From Manihot esculenta (lineage: Eukaryota > Streptophyta > Magnoliopsida > Malpighiales > Euphorbiaceae), in the NCBI RefSeq assembly GCF_001659605.2, contig NC_035164.2:24958665-25022664 (forward strand): a DNA stretch of 64,000 nt, written 5' to 3'. A program made the translations under genes and the position numbers. Position 1 is the stretch's first letter. Each line of letters opens with the position of its first letter. This document shows, one piece after another, positions 57,519 through 64,000 of this stretch. The notes beneath the pieces were generated by a model that was not told where the DNA came from, did not search any database, and saw nothing but the letters and a program-made list of their open reading frames with translations.

Positions 57519-60500
57519 TTAGAAGAGATGAGGATATTGCTGGAGCATGGACTCCCGTGTCTCCCAGGTACACTCTTCAATGTTGTGGTGATTCCAAAGG
57601 ACTTTCACCATCGGGATTTCCTTGTTCCTTAGCTTTCTGATCTGGGTGTCTAGGATCCGTACTGGCTGCTCAACATAGGTGAGATCCTCTTGGATCTCCA
57701 CATCAGGCTCACTAAGAACCTTTCCCGGATCCGACACGAACTTTCTCAACATAGAAACATGGAAAACCGGATGGATTTTCTCCATCGAAGCAGGCAAGTC
57801 CAGCTTGTACGATACATTCCCAATCTTTTGCAAGACTTCGAAGGGTCCGATGTACCGTGGAGCTAGCTTACCTTTCTTCCCGAACCGAATCACCCCTTTC
57901 ATTGGAGACACCTTGAGCAATACCAAATCCCCCTCCTGAAACTCTACTTGCCTTCTGCGGATATCTGCATAACTCTTCTATCTGCTTGCAGCAGTCTTGA
58001 TCCTTTCTCTGATTATGGGCACCACTCTGCTGGTGATCTCTACTAGATCAGGCCCTGCCAAGGCCTTTTCTCCTACTTTTTCCCAACAGACAGGCGACCT
58101 GCACTTCCTTCCATACAAAGCTTCATATGGGGCCATCCCTATGCTGGCATGATGGCTGTTATTGTAGGCAAACTCCACTAAAGGTAGATGCTGCCTCCAA
58201 GAACCGCCAAAATCCAACACACACATTCTGAGCATATCCTCTATTGTCTGGATGGTCCTCTCTGATTGTCCGTCCGTCTGAGGATGGAAAGCAGTGCTAA
58301 AATCCAACCTGGTACCCATAGCGTTCTGCAGACTCCGCCAAAACCTGGAGGTGAACTGGGGCCCTCTATCAGACACTATTGAAACAGGAACCCCATGCAG
58401 CCTAACGATCTCATCTACATACACCTGCGCCAACTTGTCTACAAAATAGCCACTCCTGACAGGGATGAAGTGAGCAGACTTAGTGAGTCTGTCCACAATC
58501 ACCCATATGGAGTCCAATCTGTTGGACGCTGCCGGTAGCCCCACCACGAAGTCCATAGCTATATTCTCCCATTTCCACTTTGGAACAGGTAGCGGGTTGA
58601 GCATTCCAGCCGGCTTCTAATGTTCCAGCTTCACCCTCTGACACACTTCGCAGGCTGACACAAACTGTGCCACTTCTCTTTTCATAGCTGGCCACCAATA
58701 AACTTTCTTCAGATCTTGATACATCTTGGTGGCTCCAGGGTGAACACAGTATCTGGCATTATGGGCTTCTCTCATAATGTCTCCTTTTAGCCCTATGTCA
58801 TCTGGTACACATAGTGGGCTCCCATAGCGGAGGATCCCCTTGCTGTCAAATCTGAACTCACTATCCTTGCCTGACTGAACAGTCCTGGCAACCTTCACTA
58901 ACTATGGGTCCTCATGTTGTTTCTGAGCCACCTGCTCCAGAAACACGGGTGCCACTCTCATCTGAGCTACCAAAGCACCTGTACCAGACAACTCCAACTG
59001 TAGACCTTCATTCATGAGCTCGAAGAACTCCCTCACTACTGGCCTCCTCTCTGCTGAAATATGGGACAAACTGCCAAGTGATTTCCGGCTTAAAGCGTCT
59101 GCCACAACATTTGCCTTACCCGGATGATACTGGATCTTGCAATCATAGTCACTAAGCAGTTCTACCCATCTCCTCTGCCTCAGATTCAGATCCCTCTGAC
59201 TCAAGATGTACTGCAGGCTCTTATGATCGGTGAAGATCTCACATTTAACCCCATAAAGGTAGTGCCTCCACATCTTGAGTGCAAAGATTACCGCGGCCAT
59301 CTCTAGGTCGTGTGTAGGGTAATTCAACTCGTGCTTCTTTAGCTGCTTAGAAGCATAAGCAATCACCCTTTCATTCTGCATCAGTACACAACCCAGTCCC
59401 ACATGAGACGCATCACAATAGACTGAGAAGTCTTCATTACTAGATGGCAGAGCTAACACTGGTGCTGAAGTCAACCTCTTCTTTAGCTCCTCAAAGCTTT
59501 CCTCACATTGGTCGGTCCACGCAAACCTCTGGTTCTTCTTAGTTAGTCTGGTCATGGGAGCCGCAATCTTAGAGAAGTCCTGAACGAACCTCCTGTAGTA
59601 ACCTGCTAAACCCAAAAAGCTTTTGATCTCTGTCACAGTAGTGGGTCTAGGCCAGTTTGCTACAGCTTCCACTTTCTTGGGGTCTACCTCGATTCCATTC
59701 TTTGACACCACATGCCCCAAGAATGAAATGCTCCTCAGCCAAAACTCACATTTGGAGAACTTGGCATACAAGTCATGTTCCCTCAAGGTCTGCAAAACCA
59801 ACCTCAGATGATGGGCATGCTCCTCTGCATTCCTGGAATACACTAAAATATCATCTATGAAGACAATAACGAAGTGATCCAGGTATTGACTAAACACTCG
59901 GTTCATGAGATCCATGAATGCTGCAGGGGCATTGGTTAACCCGAACGGCATTACAAGGAACTCATAATGCCCATATCTGGTTCTGAAGGCTGTCTTCGAC
60001 ACATCTTCTTCTCTTATCCTTAGCTGATGGTACCCCGATCTCAGATCTATTTTGGAGAAACAACCTGCTCCGGCTAGCTGGTCAAATAGATCGTCGATCC
60101 TTGGCAACGGGTACTTATTCTTGGTAGTGACATTGTTCAACTGCCTGTAGTCGATACAAAGTCTGAGAGATCCATCTTTCTTTTTCACAAATAGCATTGG
60201 AGCACCCCAAGGTGAGGTACTCGGTCGGATGAAACCCTTATCTACCAGCTCTTGCAACTGTTCTTTTAACTCTTTCAATTCTGCTGGTGCCATCCTGTAG
60301 GGAGGGATAGAGATCGGTCTAGTTCCAGGCATCAACTCAATTTCGAACTCTATCTCCCTAGCAGGTGGTAAACCTGGCAGCTCGTCTGGGAACACATCTA
60401 AGAACTCTCTGACTACTGGCACTGAGGCAGGCTCTCTAATATGACTATCCAGCTCTCTCACATGAGCCAGAAAACCCTGACAACCCCTCCTGAGAAGCCT

Positions 60501-62501
60501 ACGAGCCTGTAGGGCTGATATCATACCTCTAGGTGTACTCCCCCTGTCTCCTCTGAAGACGACCTCTGACCCATCCTAACATCTGAACCTGACTACCTTG
60601 CCTCTGCAATCCAAGGTAGCACTATGGGTAGATAGCCAATCCATCCCTAGAATGATGTCAAAATCTGTCAAATCTAGAACCACAAGGTCGGCGGACAGGC
60701 ATCTTCCCTCCACAAAAACTGGACTATACTGGCAGACTGATTCTGCCACTGACGGGTCACACTTGGGTCCACTGACCCATAGGGGACACTCTAACCCAGA
60801 GACCATCAATCCCAACCTCTCGACGGCCCTCGGAGCAATGAAAGAATGAGATGCACCAGGGTCCAATAATGCATACACATCAGAACAGCCAATGATGAGA
60901 TTACCTGACACCACGGTGTTGGATGTGTTTGCCTCCTGCTGAGTCATGGTGAAGATCCGTGCTGGAGCTGACGAACCCTCACCCCTGAAACCCACCGAAG
61001 AAGAGGCTGCCCCTCTTCCTCTGCCTCTGCCACTAGCCTGAGTCACGGCTGGAGCTGCTGGCTGAGCCACACTACCAGAAGCTGTCTGCTGAGACTGTGC
61101 CACTGAAGCTACTCTAGGACACTCCCGAGCCATGTGTCCCTCCTTCCCACATCTGAAGCAGGCTGTCATTCCAACCAGACATACTCCTTTGTGCGGTCTC
61201 CCACAATTCCTGCATACTGCATTATCTGCACCTGAGCTCGAGCCACCTCCTAACCCCAGACCTGACTTGATCTTACTCCAGAACTTATTCTTCTTGGACT
61301 TTCGAGAGCCTTTGTCCCACTTCTTACTGCCTGAACTCAGAGAAGAAGGGTCTAACCTACCCCCTCCTGGGGTCTTGGAACCAGAAGGCTGTGCCACTGA
61401 CTGCTTGACTTTCCCTTCGATGATAGCACTAGCCTCCATCCTCCGAGCCATATCCACTATGGCATGGAAACTCTCCCTCTCTGCTGACTGAATCAAGGAG
61501 GAATACCTGGAATGGAGCCTCATGATATACCTCCTTGATTTCCCCTGATCTGTGTCCAGATTCTGCCCAGCAAACGGCAACAGCTCCAAGAATCTGTTTG
61601 TATACTCATCCACACTCATGTCATCCGTCTGCCTCAACTGCTCAAATTCAATCATTTTCAGCTCCCTGGAACTGTCAGGGAAAGCCCATCCTGCAAACTC
61701 ATTAGCAAACTCCTCCCAGGATAGACTATCCAACCTTGGGTTCACATAGTTCTTGAACCACTCTCGAGCCTTCTTGCATTTTAATGTGAACCCAGCCATC
61801 TGAATGGCTCTACTGTCATAAGCTCCTATCTCATTTGTAATTGTCTTGACCCTCTCAAGGTACACAAACGGGTCATCACCGGTTTCAAACTGGGGAGCAC
61901 CCAGCTTCATATAATCAGTCATCTTGACCTTGCTTCCCCCAGATGAGCTAGGTTTAGGGTCTTGGGTTGCAGGGACAGTAGGTGCTGCTGGTGGTGGAGG
62001 AGGTGCAGCATCCCCTGGGGTAGGGTTTGCTGTACCTGGATAGAAAGATGGGGGTGGGTACATAGGGTACTGTGGGTAGAAAGGTGGGTAGGGCATCTGT
62101 GAGTGATAAGGGTTAAAACTAGGGTAATCCGATGTACCTCCCATCAAATACCCGGGATTATGTGAAAAGGGTGGGTAGTAAGGTGGCTGAACAAATCCCG
62201 AGACCTGAGTGCCTCCTTGGGACTCTCCCACATCCTCTTCCGACATACTCACTCCAAGACTGCCGTCCCTCCTCTGATCTACATCCATACTATCCCCCAC
62301 ATCCTCTAACATACCTCCTTGAACTGTTCCCCTTACTGATCTGCTTCTACCCAGATCCAAAGACCTTCTAGGGTCTCTTACTGCTCTGTCCCTGTTGGAC
62401 CTGCTTGACATTGCCCTAGGCAATGTAGGAGGACGGGCATCAGTGCCCTCGTCCTGAGGTGGTACTCCAGTCAATCGTGCGGATCGACGAGTTCCTCTCA
62501 T
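57519..62501 (-). pseudogene. Gypsy copy 3 Gag-Pol, broken by stops
   Basis: A single frame from the ATG at 62501 (MRGTRRSARLTG), just after the leader, to QQYPHLF-stop at 57519. Gag ([29 protein letters not shown]), zinc knuckle [14 protein letters not shown], protease [20 protein letters not shown], RNase [10 protein letters not shown], integrase MDFVVGLPAASNRLD and VSDRGPQF with Glu in GQSERT, then the chromodomain-like tail. Premature TAG codons occur at 60576-60578 (end of protease region), 58902-58904, about 58617 and about 57978. It is the most complete Gag-Pol of the three, with the first 641 codons open. Confidence 0.92.
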
Positions 62502-62747
62502 CCTGTTTTCTGAAAAACAGTACACATCACATAAACATTAGCATCAAATGGTTCATGTGCAAACACATGAACCCGCATCACATACATAGCATATCATTAA
62601 TGCACATGGATATAATCATGGCATTTCACATCATTAATCAAGACAGGACTCCACATCCTATCCTAGTGGACATGATCTTCCTATTGTGCTTGACCTTCTA
62701 TAACCTCTATGAGTCCGACACTCTAGGTCCGACCATATGAACCTAGG

Positions 62748-62759
62748 GCTCTGATACCA
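62748..62759 (-). other. Gypsy copy 3 primer binding site
   Basis: Minus-strand TGGTATCAGAGC, three bases from the 5' LTR, as in copy 1. Confidence 0.88.
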
Positions 62760-62762
62760 ATC

Positions 62763-64000
62763 TGTAACGACCCGAAAATCGGACCGCTATCGGCGCTAGG
62801 ATCCAGGTCGGCATAAGGCCGCCGGGACCCGTAGCAAGCCTAACATTCAACTTGTGAACCTGTTTAATCCCATACATGATCAACAACATACATAAAAATT
62901 AAAACTTTTCTTGCATTCATTTTCTCATACACCAAACTCAACCTGTGCATGCACTGAACATAAACATAACCATAAACATTGACCCCTCTTTGGGAACTCA
63001 TCAATGCCCCAATGGGTGACATAACATGTGTTGAGTTGGTTTACATAAACATCATAAAACATCTAAGATCATGTATTAAAAGGGATAACAACATTCTATG
63101 GTCAAGCACACCTCTAACATCCATGAACATCATTACATTACATTTCTATACTGTACTTATACATGATTGTACTAAACATAATATCTCAACATTATTCATG
63201 TCCACACTATCTATTACATAACCAAGACTTCATTACTCTTGCTGACCTCCTGGTCTACCCTGTACCTGCAAACCTGGGGGTTAAGGGAGAGGGGTGAGCC
63301 ACTAGAGCCCAGTGAGCAGAATAATAAAATATTTCTATTAAAGGTTCATGCTTTCATGGAATGCATCACATCACAACTAATCATATCAAGGATGAACTTG
63401 TCACCACTTAGCCCTCTACATTTTCCAATTATGCCAGGGGCGTAGTGCAGGCCACACCTGGTCTTCCTCTTATACATAACATATCATACATGACCAACTG
63501 TGCCGGGGGCGTAGTGCAGGCCACACCCGGTCTTTCTCTTACATAGTGCCAGGAGCGTAATGCAGGCCACACCTGGACTTCCATATCATATCATCATGTC
63601 ATAGCATATGAGGGCTAATGGATCATTCAACATTCATCCACATCAACAACATTTTATGCAATGCAACATATTCGTGAATTCTAATGCATACACTCTAATA
63701 TATATCACATGGCATTCATGATACGTGAGTCATGCTGAACTTTCATTTAATTTCTCAATTTAAAACATTAAGTTTAGTTCCACTCACCTCTGGCTGAAGC
63801 TCTACTGACTCTGAAGCGACTGGCTCACTGCTGGGGTCCTCGGTTCCTCGAGTCTGAACCTACACAGGTGGACTCAAATGAGGGACCAAACATCTATGAT
63901 CATAACTCTAAAATACTCCCTAAAAAAACCCCTAAAACACCTTGAAACAATCACATAAATCATGCAAAGGAGGGCTGGACAGGGCACTTTCGGCGGAAGG
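62763..64000 (-). repeat. Gypsy copy 3 5' LTR, partial
   Basis: Begins TGTAACGACCCGAAAATC and closely follows 52626 onward, including the GGGCGTAGTGCAGGCC minisatellite (63430-63585). The window ends within the first palindrome cluster (CACTTTCGGCGGAAGG). Confidence 0.9.

Larger units (their letters stand above)
52626..64000 (-). mobile_element. Gypsy chromovirus copy 3, runs off the window
   Basis: A minus-strand member of the same family, apparently inserted in the 3' LTR of copy 2. 3' LTR at 52626-57420 (with a solo LTR inside), polypurine tract at 57421-57437 (plus-strand TTCTTCCCCCCTTAAG), Gag-Pol 57519-62501, PBS 62748-62759, 5' LTR from 62763 to beyond 64000. Without the solo LTR and its duplication the 3' LTR is about 2295 bp, matching copy 1's 2284 bp. 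Confidence 0.9.

Overview
This is a plant nuclear window, almost certainly from a eudicot. The FSD3 protein resembles those of rosids, and Euphorbiaceae (cassava or rubber tree relatives) is my best guess, which nothing here proves. Only one host gene is visible: an eight-exon, chloroplast-type iron superoxide dismutase (FSD3-like, minus strand, 25676-30646). Nearly everything else is transposable elements, many nested inside each other, in AT-rich filler.

Left part (1-19340). A partial gypsy LTR (1-1016) and a scrambled gypsy fossil (2127-3110) come first. A decayed minus-strand Mutator-like transposase (MULE-2) follows, split into three blocks (3520-4365, 9500-9909, 19060-19340). Two insertions split it. 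One is a complete MULE (MULE-1, 4375-9490) with 160-bp inverted repeats and a near-perfect 9-bp target duplication; it also carries an antisense GRF-zinc-finger-like ORF. The other is a copia element (copia A, 9915-19054), itself interrupted by a chimera (10402-14316) flanked by the duplication GCTAC. In the chimera a small TRIM-type element and an RT-less copia element (copia B) are joined exactly at their shared primer binding site. I rate this the most unusual structure in the window.

Middle (19341-31555). A non-autonomous hAT element packed with GAGCTC-type repeats (19924-21279), a Mutator-type MITE holding a long CTT microsatellite (22443-23061), AT-rich inverted repeats and hAT-like MITE copies lead up to FSD3. 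A decayed gypsy LTR element sits in FSD3 intron 3.

Right part (31556-64000). An L1-type LINE fossil is cut in two (31556-33037 and 44364-45290) by a block containing MITEs, a solo LTR nested in a MITE, and a complete gypsy chromovirus (copy 1, 36055-44209, duplication AAAAT). An integrase-region gypsy fossil follows (45291-46858), then copy 2 of the same chromovirus family (46859-52625), abutting copy 3 on the minus strand (52626 to beyond the window). Copy 3's 3' LTR holds a further solo LTR (53953-56447). This family has unusually large LTRs (about 2.3 kb) studded with 13-bp palindromes TTCGGCNGCCGAA. All three copies carry Gag-Pol frames broken by stops, so none looks autonomous.

Coordinates, target duplications and motif matches were read by eye. 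No alignment or database search was run, so family names rest on recognised domain motifs.
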